Source of the DNA: Opitutia bacterium
GTDB taxonomy: Bacteria > Verrucomicrobiota > Verrucomicrobiia > Opitutales > Seribacteraceae
Direction of reading: 5' to 3'
Length of the DNA: 64,000 bases
NCBI GenBank assembly: GCA_002722545.1
Contig: PBMI01000045.1
Span: forward strand, 1 to 64,000
The translations under genes were made by a program, and so were the position numbers. This document shows, piece after piece, positions 19,305-28,136 of the stretch. The notes under the pieces are model-generated. The model saw only the letters and a list, made by a program, of their open reading frames with translations, did no database searches and was not told the DNA's origin. Every line of letters starts with the position of its first letter. Within the stretch, counting starts at the first letter, position 1.

Positions 19305-19664
19305 CTACTCACCTAAGTCGCATTTCGGGCAATCTAGCTCTGTAACGGCCAGCTCTGAACCGTCAGGCATTATCGATTTAGTTTGGCGGTAGCTAGGGCG
19401 TAGAAACTCGTTGCACTTTAAGCAGCGGCGATTGTTAGTCTCCTCTCGGTCGCCAGCACCCATCACAGGCTTTTCGTTGGCATACTCAATGAAAGGGTGG
19501 AACTCTGGCTCAACCTTGTTCGCTACGTGCTTCTGCGCTTTACGTAGGTTAGGGAATACCATGACTTCATTGTTGTCATCTTTGAGCACTTTAGGCTCGT
19601 CGTCCGGTAGCACTAGTAGCACTACCGTAGGTTTAGTTGTCGCAAAGTTATTTGGTTTAGCCAT
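19305..19664 (-). CDS. zinc-ribbon phage protein
   Basis: RRCLKCNEFLRPS...LDCPKCDLGE. Confidence 0.6.
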   Translation of the reverse strand: MAKPNNFATTKPTVVLLVLPDDEPKVLKDDNNEVMVFPNLRKAQKHVANKVEPEFHPFIEYANEKPVMGAGDREETNNRRCLKCNEFLRPSYRQTKSIMPDGSELAVTELDCPKCDLGE

Positions 19665-19666
19665 CG

Positions 19667-20395
19667 TTATGCCGCCTTCTTAATTTCTTTTATGAACTTC
19701 GTCGCCACTTTGTTGCGTTTGCAGTAATCCAAAATGTGGTCTTTCGCTATTTGTGAATCTATCTCGGTAGGTGATGAGTTTTGAGCCATTGCCCAATTGA
19801 TTTCACCTGTTTTTAACAGTACGCCTTGTCGTGTAATTCCACGCGCTTTATGGTGGAACTCAAGAACAGGGGTATCAGGCACACCGTTGTATTCGTTGTC
19901 CTTGCTTACGTACATGTGTGGAATCACGCGAATGCTATTGCCCGTATCAGGGTCTTGGTAGAACGGTGTAAAGCCCTCAGCTTTCATCGTACGCGCTAGG
20001 TCTGTGGCTTTCTTCATTGCCTCAACCTTCTGCTTTCTAGCCGCTTCAACGTCTGCTTTAAGCTCTGCAATTTTCGCTTTCTGAGTCTTGTTAACCTTCT
20101 CAAGACGCTTAGGGTCAAGGCGTTGCAATAGCTTAAGCTCAGCACGTAATTGTTGTATCTCAGCTCGGTCCTTCTCTTTGTGCTCGATAGCTTTGTCGAT
20201 CACTTCACTCTGCTTGTTAAGCAGTCGATTCTTTTCGTTAATGACAGCCTGCATGTCGTCTACCTGTGCCTGTAGAGCTTCAATGTGGTCAACCGCTTCA
20301 TTAAATTCGTCCACAGTTTTGTTGTGTGCTTCTGCAACAGCTACGATGTCCTCAAGTATCTTAGTTGCGCTGTCTGCTATGGCTTGTACTGTCAT
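19667..20395 (-). CDS. coiled-coil phage protein
   Basis: Long heptad-rich ORF. Confidence 0.6.
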   Translation of the reverse strand: MTVQAIADSATKILEDIVAVAEAHNKTVDEFNEAVDHIEALQAQVDDMQAVINEKNRLLNKQSEVIDKAIEHKEKDRAEIQQLRAELKLLQRLDPKRLEKVNKTQKAKIAELKADVEAARKQKVEAMKKATDLARTMKAEGFTPFYQDPDTGNSIRVIPHMYVSKDNEYNGVPDTPVLEFHHKARGITRQGVLLKTGEINWAMAQNSSPTEIDSQIAKDHILDYCKRNKVATKFIKEIKKAA

Positions 20396-20422
20396 TTTCT
20401 GTCTCTCTGTTATCTGTTTGTG

Positions 20423-20462
20423 AAAAAAGGGGACAGGAAAATATCAAAACCCGTCCCCTTTG
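20423..20462 (-). terminator. terminator downstream of DNA polymerase gene
   Basis: aaggggac...gtcccctt stem, T-run on minus strand. Confidence 0.65.
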
Positions 20463-20476
20463 CTTTTGAACGTTCG

Positions 20477-22528
20477 TTACTTAGAATATTCTTTGGCGTA
20501 ACCGCCTTCATTCGCCAGCGGTAGCCCGATAGCCCATTCAGGGGCTTTTGACATGTTGCGCTTCATGATTGAAAACGCTTCGTCCTCGTTGCCTTCCTTC
20601 AAAGCGGCAAGTAGCTCATCGTGAACGCTACCCATCACCCAGCCCAGATACTTCTCATCTAGCTCTCGGTCTACGTTCACAAGCTGCTCGGCAAGAATGT
20701 CACGTGCTGTCGCCTGTGCTATGTTCTCGATAAGCAGGCCGTGCCATAAGTATTTAGGAACAGGCTTGCCCCAGCGGTCGTACTTATCAGAGTCAAACAC
20801 CACCTTCATCGAAACACCTGATTGCGTTTCTTCGCCCTTATAACGTGCGTTGCTATACTGTAGAACGCGACCAGACGGCAGAACCACTTGGTCTTTACGT
20901 GCAATGTATAAGTCGTTTGGCCCAAAGCGAAGCTCGCCACCGTTCACAATCACCGGCATGACCGTGTTCGCCAAGAAGTGCCACATCGCCTTAATCGCGT
21001 AGTGCTTAACGTCATACGCATTCTTTACGTTGCGACAAAACTCATCGTCTTTGAACATCGGTTCCATGCCAAGCGGACCACTTGCAAGGTACTGCTGGAA
21101 GCCAAACCAACCCATTGAGAAGCCAAGGCCAAGTGCCGCAGCCTTACCCATTTGACGCTCGTCAGGGTGCGTTTTCTTCGTCACCTTGTAGCTGAATATG
21201 TCTGTCGCAATGTCACTGTATAGGTCGAAGTTCGGGTCATTACGGAAGTTTTCCAGCAAGTCCTCTTGGCCGCAGAACCACAAGTTCACACGTAACTCAA
21301 TGTTCGATAAGTCACACACGCCAATCTGGTAGCCATCAGGCGCTAGCATCGACAAGCGGTGCTTACCACCACGAGTGTTATTCTGCTGGTTTAGCTTCTG
21401 CCCACCCGACCAGCGGCCTGTCTGTCCCGCCCCGTAGTAATTAAGGAAAAACGGCATACATGCGTCAGTGAACCCATGCTTGCGGAAGGTGGATGACACG
21501 CTAATCATTCGCTCTGCACGGCTCTTGGCGATAGTCGACTTCATACGCTCACGTGCTTTGTACAGCACCGCATACTCAGGGTTATCTATCTGTAGGCGAA
21601 TGTACTCAGGGTCGCCTTTACCAAGGGCAGGGGTTAGCAGGCCTGTCGTCTTAGAAATCTTCTTAGGAACACGAAGTTCAAGACCCGCAAGCAATGTCGC
21701 GTACTGCTGATTTGAGCTGAAAGTTTTCGGTGTAATATCATCAAACCCTTGCTCGTAACAGTATTCAATAGCCTCAACAACCGCCTCACCATCTTTGATG
21801 TTTTCTTCCTCGATAACTTCCTCAAGCAAGTCGTGGCGAATATCAAACTGCGGCTCAATGTTCCCGCGTAAGGTGATGTGCATGGCGCGTAGCTCTGTGC
21901 TGTTCGCCAGACCGATGCGCGGTATGTATGACAAGAACAAACGGCGCATTAGGTTAACGTCTTGGCGACAATACTTAGCCAGTGACGCGTGCTGTTCCTC
22001 ACTAATGTACTCATACTTGATACCGTCAACGTCCGCTAGGTCGTTACCTTTACGAAGGGCAGGGTCGTCAGGCCATTCGTCCTTCGCACACGCATTTAGA
22101 CTGCTCGGTCTATGCGCCGCTAGGTACTTACGCATCAACATGGTGTCAAAGTAGAAATCGAACTCTAACCCATAGCGCCAGTTACAGATTGCACCGTCGA
22201 ATACCGTGTTATGAGCCACTAGGCCGATACGTAGGCCATCCGCACGAGCGTCTTTCAACTTCTGCATCTGCATGTTGTAGAACTTACCGCCGTGGCCGTA
22301 CTCAATGTGTTCGTCTAGGTCGATAACCAGCCCTAGGCCAGTTTCATGAAAGCGCGGGTCATAGATGTACTCAGGGTACGTCATCGACTTCAAGCTAAAT
22401 GACTTAGAGCCATTGTTCGCACGTGACTTGTAGAACGTCTCCCAATCAAGGAACACAATTATGTCTAGCTCGAACGCCTTTTTAATGACGTCCAGAGCTA
22501 GTTTGTCGTCTTGAGTGAAGCAGCTCAT
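20477..22528 (-). CDS. family A DNA polymerase with 3'-5' exonuclease domain
   Basis: Exo FLDWET; motif A CDLSNIELRVN; motif B RQMGKAAALGLGFSMGW; motif C GSVHDELLA. Confidence 0.95.
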   Translation of the reverse strand: MSCFTQDDKLALDVIKKAFELDIIVFLDWETFYKSRANNGSKSFSLKSMTYPEYIYDPRFHETGLGLVIDLDEHIEYGHGGKFYNMQMQKLKDARADGLRIGLVAHNTVFDGAICNWRYGLEFDFYFDTMLMRKYLAAHRPSSLNACAKDEWPDDPALRKGNDLADVDGIKYEYISEEQHASLAKYCRQDVNLMRRLFLSYIPRIGLANSTELRAMHITLRGNIEPQFDIRHDLLEEVIEEENIKDGEAVVEAIEYCYEQGFDDITPKTFSSNQQYATLLAGLELRVPKKISKTTGLLTPALGKGDPEYIRLQIDNPEYAVLYKARERMKSTIAKSRAERMISVSSTFRKHGFTDACMPFFLNYYGAGQTGRWSGGQKLNQQNNTRGGKHRLSMLAPDGYQIGVCDLSNIELRVNLWFCGQEDLLENFRNDPNFDLYSDIATDIFSYKVTKKTHPDERQMGKAAALGLGFSMGWFGFQQYLASGPLGMEPMFKDDEFCRNVKNAYDVKHYAIKAMWHFLANTVMPVIVNGGELRFGPNDLYIARKDQVVLPSGRVLQYSNARYKGEETQSGVSMKVVFDSDKYDRWGKPVPKYLWHGLLIENIAQATARDILAEQLVNVDRELDEKYLGWVMGSVHDELLAALKEGNEDEAFSIMKRNMSKAPEWAIGLPLANEGGYAKEYSK

Positions 22529-23103
22529 GCCACTTCACCTTGTAGGATGCTGTCTAATGACTTACCTTCTTTTTGCTCTTCGCAGTATTCTTCAGGAATA
22601 ATGTCAGCGAGCCCTGGCGTTTCTTCAACAGCCGTTCGTAACGTTTTGTGGGTCTCAAGGTATTTGATCATCTTAAGCTCAATCTCCTCCGCTTGCTGTT
22701 TAACAAGGGCACTCTTAGGGAATAAGCCCATGATGCGCTCTTCGAACATCGGCAAGTCGTTAAACAGTGTTTCGTTCACGTTGCCAATTTGGTAGCAGTA
22801 AGGGATAGGCTTCTCGCCACCAAAGTCCAAGTTCATAATGTCGGCCTTGTCAGCGCTTGTAACAGTGATGTGAGGTGCAACGGGTAGTGTGCCGTCCATA
22901 ATGGTTGATACGTCCTCACCGTCAGCACACAAGTTACCTATGCCGTACATATCGAATAGAGCGGCGTACACGTCACGGCCTAATTCAGCCAGCTCTCGGT
23001 TAAGGCTCTCTATGCGTCCGCCAATCTGTGCGTTAACAACAGCAAGGGCTATCTTGCGACGGTTATAGGCATTAAGGCGTAAGCCCAGTTTTAGTTTTTT
23101 CAT
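22525..23103 (-). CDS. phage hypothetical protein
   Basis: ORF; start at MKKLKL preferred. Confidence 0.55.
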   Translation of the reverse strand: MKKLKLGLRLNAYNRRKIALAVVNAQIGGRIESLNRELAELGRDVYAALFDMYGIGNLCADGEDVSTIMDGTLPVAPHITVTSADKADIMNLDFGGEKPIPYCYQIGNVNETLFNDLPMFEERIMGLFPKSALVKQQAEEIELKMIKYLETHKTLRTAVEETPGLADIIPEEYCEEQKEGKSLDSILQGEVA

Positions 23104-23160
23104 GGTCAAATACCTGTATTGGTTAGAGGGTGAGTAGTGCAACGCACTACTCGCTAAATT

Positions 23161-23175
23161 ATTAGTGTTACTGTT
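23161..23175. promoter_or_regulatory. dispersed operator motif
   Basis: attagtgttactgtt upstream of 23103 start. Confidence 0.65.
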
Positions 23176-23177
23176 AA

Positions 23178-23651
23178 TTAAAGTGATTCTAAAACAGCGA
23201 TAGCCGATTGTATGGCCTTTAGCCTGTCATGTGCTTTTAGTCGCTCGGCGTGTGTAGAGCCTTCTGAGTCGCGCACATTCGCTAGCTCTTTGGTTATCAT
23301 TTCAAGCCCCATCGTAAGCCCGTCAATTTGTGCCTTACGGTTGGCTTGGCGCTGCTGCTCTGTCTCGTCCTCATCGCCAGTGATGCAGTTCGACAGGGTG
23401 TTTACAAAGCGCCGAGCAACGTGTGCTTGAGTGCGCTCGTTAAACATGATGTAAAGGTTTTGGTTGCCAATATGACGCTCGATGAAGTCGATAGCGTACT
23501 CCATTTGGTTGTCGTCGCTCACATCGCGTAAGATTTCGCTAATGTCGTCACCATCTTCCACCGCATCTTCAATAATGCTCGAAAGGTCGATTGCCACCTC
23601 TAGGCGCTCTAAGTCGTGTGACTCTAATGTGTAATTTGAAAAACGTGACAT
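23178..23651 (-). CDS. phage hypothetical protein
   Basis: ORF with aggag RBS before MSRFSNY. Confidence 0.55.
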   Translation of the reverse strand: MSRFSNYTLESHDLERLEVAIDLSSIIEDAVEDGDDISEILRDVSDDNQMEYAIDFIERHIGNQNLYIMFNERTQAHVARRFVNTLSNCITGDEDETEQQRQANRKAQIDGLTMGLEMITKELANVRDSEGSTHAERLKAHDRLKAIQSAIAVLESL

Positions 23652-23661
23652 GGTTTTGCTC

Positions 23662-23943
23662 CTATGCTGCTTGCGCCATACGATGTTTAGTAACGAACAG
23701 TGACTTAGGGCGTGTGCCACTGGCTATGTCTTTGTGGATTTGCATGTAATCCCACATACGGCCGCCTTTCTCAAAGCTGTGCGAACGCATACCGGTATAG
23801 TGCTCAATGTTCGCCGTGCGTAGATTGGCTTGGTCGATACGATTGTGTGCCTTGTTGGTGTTACGTGCTAAAGCTCGCACTTGGCCTTGTAATTCGGTGA
23901 TTGCTTCTTCTAATTTGGTTAATTGGTCTTTGTTTCCAAACAT
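23662..23943 (-). CDS. phage hypothetical protein
   Basis: ORF, N-terminal coiled coil. Confidence 0.5.
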   Translation of the reverse strand: MFGNKDQLTKLEEAITELQGQVRALARNTNKAHNRIDQANLRTANIEHYTGMRSHSFEKGGRMWDYMQIHKDIASGTRPKSLFVTKHRMAQAA

Positions 23944-23967
23944 GACTGGTACTCCGTGTTTTGTACT

Positions 23968-24471
23968 CTAATGCAGAGGGCGAACAGCGTCTGTATCGCG
24001 CTTTGCTTTTTCAATTTCTGTTGCTAGTTGCTCGAATAGGGCGTGTAATGGGTGGTTCGCGTCAACCTTCTCGACGGTCACGCCTTCATCATCTTCTGGC
24101 TCGTCGCCAATGTCCTTGTAGTCGTTCTCATAGTTGCGCAGCACAATCGCTTTGAAGCTTTCGTCATCTCCAATACGGTCTCTTAGCTGGCTGATAATGT
24201 TGATTGCTTCGTCAAATGCGCCCGAAATAGCCTCTTTTACATGCTCTGGCTTGAAGTCTTTGTAGGCGGGTGCGCTCTCTGAGACAAAGCTCGTGACGGT
24301 CGCTGCTAACACTTTCGCTCGGCGGTCCATTGTGTGCGCATCGTCCATCAGTATTGAGGTGATTGGTACATAAAGCGGCATCTTCTCAAGCGCTTTAGGG
24401 TCGCTCTCGTGCTTCTCCATCGCGTTCTTGATTTTCGCTATAGCTACAAGGTTCTCTATCATGTGTTTCAT
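23968..24471 (-). CDS. phage hypothetical protein
   Basis: ORF in operon. Confidence 0.55.
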   Translation of the reverse strand: MKHMIENLVAIAKIKNAMEKHESDPKALEKMPLYVPITSILMDDAHTMDRRAKVLAATVTSFVSESAPAYKDFKPEHVKEAISGAFDEAINIISQLRDRIGDDESFKAIVLRNYENDYKDIGDEPEDDEGVTVEKVDANHPLHALFEQLATEIEKAKRDTDAVRPLH

Positions 24472-24512
24472 TGGTTTGTCCTTTTATTTTGCTCGTGTTT
24501 AAAGGGTGGTTA

Positions 24513-24629
24513 TTAGTATTTAGTAGCAAATGCTAACGCGCTGGTTAACAGTAATACTACTATCGCGGCGCACGACAAAACGGTGCGCGTAAGTCGTTGC
24601 TCGACGCGACGGTGGTATCTTGATTTCAT
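24513..24629 (-). CDS. 38-aa putative membrane peptide (not in ORF track)
   Basis: MKSRYHRRVEQRLTRTVLSCAAIVVLLLTSALAFATKY*; GGAG upstream; first ORF after the 24657-24685 promoter. Confidence 0.55.
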   Translation of the reverse strand: MKSRYHRRVEQRLTRTVLSCAAIVVLLLTSALAFATKY

Positions 24630-24656
24630 AGTGTCTCCGCTTAAAAAAGTGGCCGC

Positions 24657-24698
24657 ATAATATAAACACTGTTAACCTATGTCAACAGTGTTACTGTT
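24657..24698 (-). promoter_or_regulatory. strong sigma70-type promoter with paired operators
   Basis: Minus strand TTGACA (24680-24685)-17-TATTAT (24657-24662); operator aacagtgttactgtt (24684-24698) overlaps -35; partial operator ...acactgtt ending 24673 lies in the spacer, 25 bp away. Confidence 0.8.
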
Positions 24699-24712
24699 AA
24701 AAATAAAGTGGT

Positions 24713-25114
24713 CTAAGCTGCCTGTAACTCGTTGGTAAACAAGGGAACAGCTTTGTCCGGCGGTAAGAAGTTGGGCAGCGGCTCTAAGCCCGATTTCGTA
24801 AACTCTACTAATACCGTACGCCCGACAAGCTCACCTAAATCAGACAGGTCTCGAATGCCTAAAGCCCCAAGAAGCATGTCCAATTTTCTCTCCCACAAGG
24901 CTCTCGACTTAGGGGTGGTTGCTGCGCTAAGGTGAAAGTTACGGTAGTAGTACACGCCAACCCGACGGCCATCGAATGACTCTACGACTTGCATGTTAAT
25001 CGCTGGGTCGCCTGCGCCATTCAATGACGCGCCTTTGATTTGGAACTTGTATTGACCAACATCAAAGTAGGGCTGCTGGTACTGTCTTGTTCGACGAAAG
25101 GCCGTTGCACTCAT
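24713..25114 (-). CDS. phage hypothetical protein
   Basis: ORF in operon. Confidence 0.55.
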   Translation of the reverse strand: MSATAFRRTRQYQQPYFDVGQYKFQIKGASLNGAGDPAINMQVVESFDGRRVGVYYYRNFHLSAATTPKSRALWERKLDMLLGALGIRDLSDLGELVGRTVLVEFTKSGLEPLPNFLPPDKAVPLFTNELQAA

Positions 25115-25686
25115 GCTGCCTCCTCAAGCGCTACAGGCTCTGCGACAGAAGGTGCGCCTAATGTACGTGCGAAGGTCAACAGGGCTTTCACTTCCTTGCG
25201 ATAGCTCTCGTCAGGGTGCTCGTCAACCAGCTCCTCCCATACGCTGTGTACCGCAATTTCTTCGTTCACTCGCAGTGCGGTCGGTGTCAACAGGGCAGTG
25301 ATTGGGTCGCCATTTGGCAGCGCGCGGTCTAGCACATAGTAGTTGGCAGGCAGTCTCGCTGCACGTAGGTCAACAGATTTCACATCGCATGGGTCAAACG
25401 TTGATGACTCAAGGTTCGCGCTGAACATACAGGCGGCGTAAACGTTAACACCTGTCAGGTCTGAGTGACGGAAGGTGGCCGACTGCACTGAGGCAAAGGA
25501 TAAGTCAGCCCCCTTAAAGTTACAGTTGATGAATGATGAGTCCTTCAAGTTGGCGAACGACAAGTCCATGCCCTCAAAGTTACAGTCGATGAACACCGCT
25601 TTCGAATAGTCGTTGTCCGCTGTCTTTAGTGTCGTGAAGTCTACGCCGTGCTCTACGCGTTGCATGTTAGTTTGTGCTTGTTCCAT
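25111..25686 (-). CDS. pentapeptide-repeat protein
   Basis: SKAVFIDCNFEGMDLSFANLKDSSFINCNFKGADLSFASVQSATFRHSDLTGVNVYAACMFSANLESSTF. Confidence 0.85.
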   Translation of the reverse strand: MEQAQTNMQRVEHGVDFTTLKTADNDYSKAVFIDCNFEGMDLSFANLKDSSFINCNFKGADLSFASVQSATFRHSDLTGVNVYAACMFSANLESSTFDPCDVKSVDLRAARLPANYYVLDRALPNGDPITALLTPTALRVNEEIAVHSVWEELVDEHPDESYRKEVKALLTFARTLGAPSVAEPVALEEAA

Positions 25687-25800
25687 ATCAGTCTCCTAAA
25701 GTTATGGTTTTATGGTGTTTGCCCGTCAGTGGGCGTTAAAGAATAGAATTTAGTAGTTACTGGTCATTTGTTGAACGCTGGTATGACCTGTGTTCACGTT

Positions 25801-26186
25801 TTGTACAAAGTGTCCAGCTTTAGAAAAGTGGTGTCCAAGTTTGAAAATAAAGGTGGACACTTATTTTTAATTTTGAGTGAGTGCTCATTAACCCCCGCAC
25901 CCCGTTAGGACGCATGTGTGAGAATATAGCATCGTCGCCCGACAGGGGGCTGTCCACCTTGTCCATGTTGTCCAACATTTTGATACCTAGCATTGAGAGA
26001 AAGTTTTTTGTTATTACTCTTTAATAAGTATTAATTAATAATAAATATATAATAAGAGGTATGGACAAAGTTGGACAACATGGACACTTTGGCCTAAAGC
26101 CTTTGCTGGTGCTGCTTTCGGGCGTCCAACCCCCTTGGACAGTGCTGAAAAAAGGTGGACAGGTGGCCTAAAAAGGTGGACACTTT
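25801..26186. repeat. cluster of TGTCC/GGACA elements including a 17-bp perfect inverted repeat
   Basis: tgtccatgttgtccaac (25960-25976) and gttggacaacatggaca (26070-26086); aggtggaca recurring; about a dozen TGTCC/GGACA in under 400 bp. Confidence 0.6.
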
Positions 26187-26349
26187 TGCCAATCCCCAAC
26201 CTCTGTCCTCCATCCCCCAACAACCGCCAAAGAACGCCCATCCGTAGGCCGCTCATTTGTCGTCAAAGGCTCACAATTATAAGTTTTGTGCCGTAAGTTG
26301 CTGATAACTAAGCGCTACCTGTCACTCGCTTTCCAACTTTCGCCATCGC

Positions 26350-26544
26350 CTACCAATATACAGCACCCGACCGCGCCATCAGCTGTCTGCACTCCCTCGC
26401 AAATCGCACAGCCTGCTCCGCGTGATGCCTAGCCCTCGCCGGTAATCCCTCGTTCATCGCCCGTTGCCATGCCGCCCGTTGTTGCTCCGCCGCTAGCCTC
26501 GCCGTACCCGCTCGCTGTCTCATGTCCTGTGTACTCATGCCCAT
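26350..26544 (-). CDS. small basic protein, Ala/Arg-rich
   Basis: ORF with AGGAG RBS inside end of preceding ORF. Confidence 0.5.
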   Translation of the reverse strand: MGMSTQDMRQRAGTARLAAEQQRAAWQRAMNEGLPARARHHAEQAVRFARECRQLMARSGAVYW

Positions 26545-26555
26545 CAGTCTGTCTC

Positions 26556-26789
26556 CTATGCCGCACGTTGTAAGTTAATCTGCATGTGACGCTCAATCTC
26601 TTTCAATTGATACGTGATGTTCAATACCTGCTGCTTTAATCGCGCCGCAAGTCGAAGGTCTCCCAACTCACGCGCTAGGTCGGTCGCTAACTCATAGTCG
26701 CCAATCGCATGCCAGCTCAGCGCTATCCCGTCCAGTATCGAATAGCCACTCGCTAGCAGTCGTCTGTGTAAAGCGTTTATCGGTTGCAT
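26556..26789 (-). CDS. small hypothetical protein
   Basis: ORF with GGGAG RBS; amphipathic helical sequence. Confidence 0.5.
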   Translation of the reverse strand: MQPINALHRRLLASGYSILDGIALSWHAIGDYELATDLARELGDLRLAARLKQQVLNITYQLKEIERHMQINLQRAA

Positions 26790-26886
26790 CGTGTTCTCCC
26801 GTCTGTAATGGTTGCTCTGTGTTATGTGCCAACCGCTCAGCAGCGGTCGGTCTCTGTTAAGTGATGTGTGTCGGTCGGTGGTCGTC

Positions 26887-26922
26887 GCTCGATGAGTGTT
26901 GCTCGTTGCTCGATGAGTGTTG
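26887..26922. repeat. 15-bp direct repeat gctcgatgagtgttg x2, 21-bp period
   Basis: 26887-26901 and 26908-26922. Confidence 0.7.
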
Positions 26923-27380
26923 AGTAGTGACCGTCGAGTAGTGCGCGCCCCCCGTTGAATGGCCTCTGTCGTTCGGATACCTCTTAATTTCTGTCGTCTA
27001 AGACCCCCGTAAAAATAAATTCAGCATCGGAACCCGACTCCGGCTTATGTGCAGGATTAAGGGTGATTGCTTGGACTTTCGTGTCAGTCGTGGAATCTAC
27101 CTTGACGCAGGACGCAGGACATGCGGAGCGAGGAACGAGCGTAGGAGCGTAGCGGGCTGTACTAGCGTACTAAGCGTTGAGGTTAAGTGGAACGTCTGTA
27201 AGCGAAATCTAAGCTCCCTTAATCCCAACATCAGCCCATTCTCCAAACAGAACGCAATTCAATCCTGTCCACATTGCGCTATCGAACTCTCCAAACCGTC
27301 TTATCCGTGGAATCTGATTGATGACCAACATCTGCTATTCGTCCTCTGCCATCCGACACTCGCCCTTTTTCCTTTGACGA

Positions 27381-27443
27381 TCCTCACGTCCTCACGTCCT
27401 CACGTCCTCACTTCTCAAGTCCTCACTGCTCACGTCCTCACAC
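27381..27443. repeat. tandem 8-bp repeat (TCCTCACG)n and degenerate continuation
   Basis: TCCTCACG at 27381, 27389, 27397, then TCCTCACT at 27405 and further variants. Confidence 0.8.
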
Positions 27444-27623
27444 AAAAGGTCTAATCTCTTCACCTTCCTCACTTCTCACTATGTAGGGGATAACAGAACA
27501 ACATACTTTGGGGCCATGTGGCGCGGGTGGTGAGTGTTAGCAGGGCAGGTCACTCGGTAGGGGGTTAGAGGGAAAGGCTAGGCTTTAGAGGCTAAAGACC
27601 AGGGTTCACTGTCACACTAGCTA

Positions 27624-28058
27624 TTAGTGTAAGTAGTCAGTGTGGCTTGTGCTCATCGCTAGACCTTTAGCACGGCGTGCTGCGTATGCACGGCTACGCG
27701 CTTCGTCAATAGCCGTCACTTTACCTTTACCAGCACACTTGGCGCATGGAATGTCTTTGTTGTGCTTGTGGATACGATACAGACCTGTTCCGTTACATGC
27801 TTTACAGTGAGTACCAGCTACAGACTCAACTATCGCCTCCACAGCATTTATCTCAGGGCTTTTCTCGGGTGTAGGTATACGTTTGCCTATCCATTGGTAA
27901 TACTCCTCGCTGTAGGCGCGTATACGGATTTTTTCTATTTCCTCCTCTGTTTCCACCGGTGCATCTAGGGCGTTAAGTGTTGCTTCATAGGCAGCAGCGC
28001 TACCGAATAAGTCGTCAGTGTCGAATAATGAATCAAGTGATAATGTGTTGGTTGACAT
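27624..28058 (-). CDS. phage protein with DnaJ-like zinc-finger motifs
   Basis: HCKACNGTGLYRIHKHNKDIPCAKCAGKGKV. Confidence 0.65.
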   Translation of the reverse strand: MSTNTLSLDSLFDTDDLFGSAAAYEATLNALDAPVETEEEIEKIRIRAYSEEYYQWIGKRIPTPEKSPEINAVEAIVESVAGTHCKACNGTGLYRIHKHNKDIPCAKCAGKGKVTAIDEARSRAYAARRAKGLAMSTSHTDYLH

Positions 28059-28136
28059 AGATATTTACCTCTTTTATATTTCAGAAATGAGCAGGGTGTT
28101 CCCGCACCCTGCTCGTAGTTTCTTGGCTAAGTTATC

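Noticed and set aside
25749-25763. ttagtagttactggt as another operator
   Set aside because: Weak match in both halves; listed loci do not include it
26035-26256. 73-aa minus-strand ORF
   Set aside because: Coincides with the GGACA repeat cluster; low-quality coding sequence
27381-27443. Tandem TCCTCACG array as a possible CRISPR
   Set aside because: 8-bp head-to-tail repeat with no spacers and no cas genes
27047-27454. 135-aa plus-strand ORF in the gap
   Set aside because: Built largely from the purine and TCCTCACG repeats; no RBS, unnatural composition
27623-27637. attagtgtaagtagt as another operator
   Set aside because: Only one half-site matches; too degenerate to count
28087-28112. 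gagcagggtg-ttcccg-caccctgctc hairpin as a terminator
   Set aside because: Good stem but no T-run on either side; left uncalled
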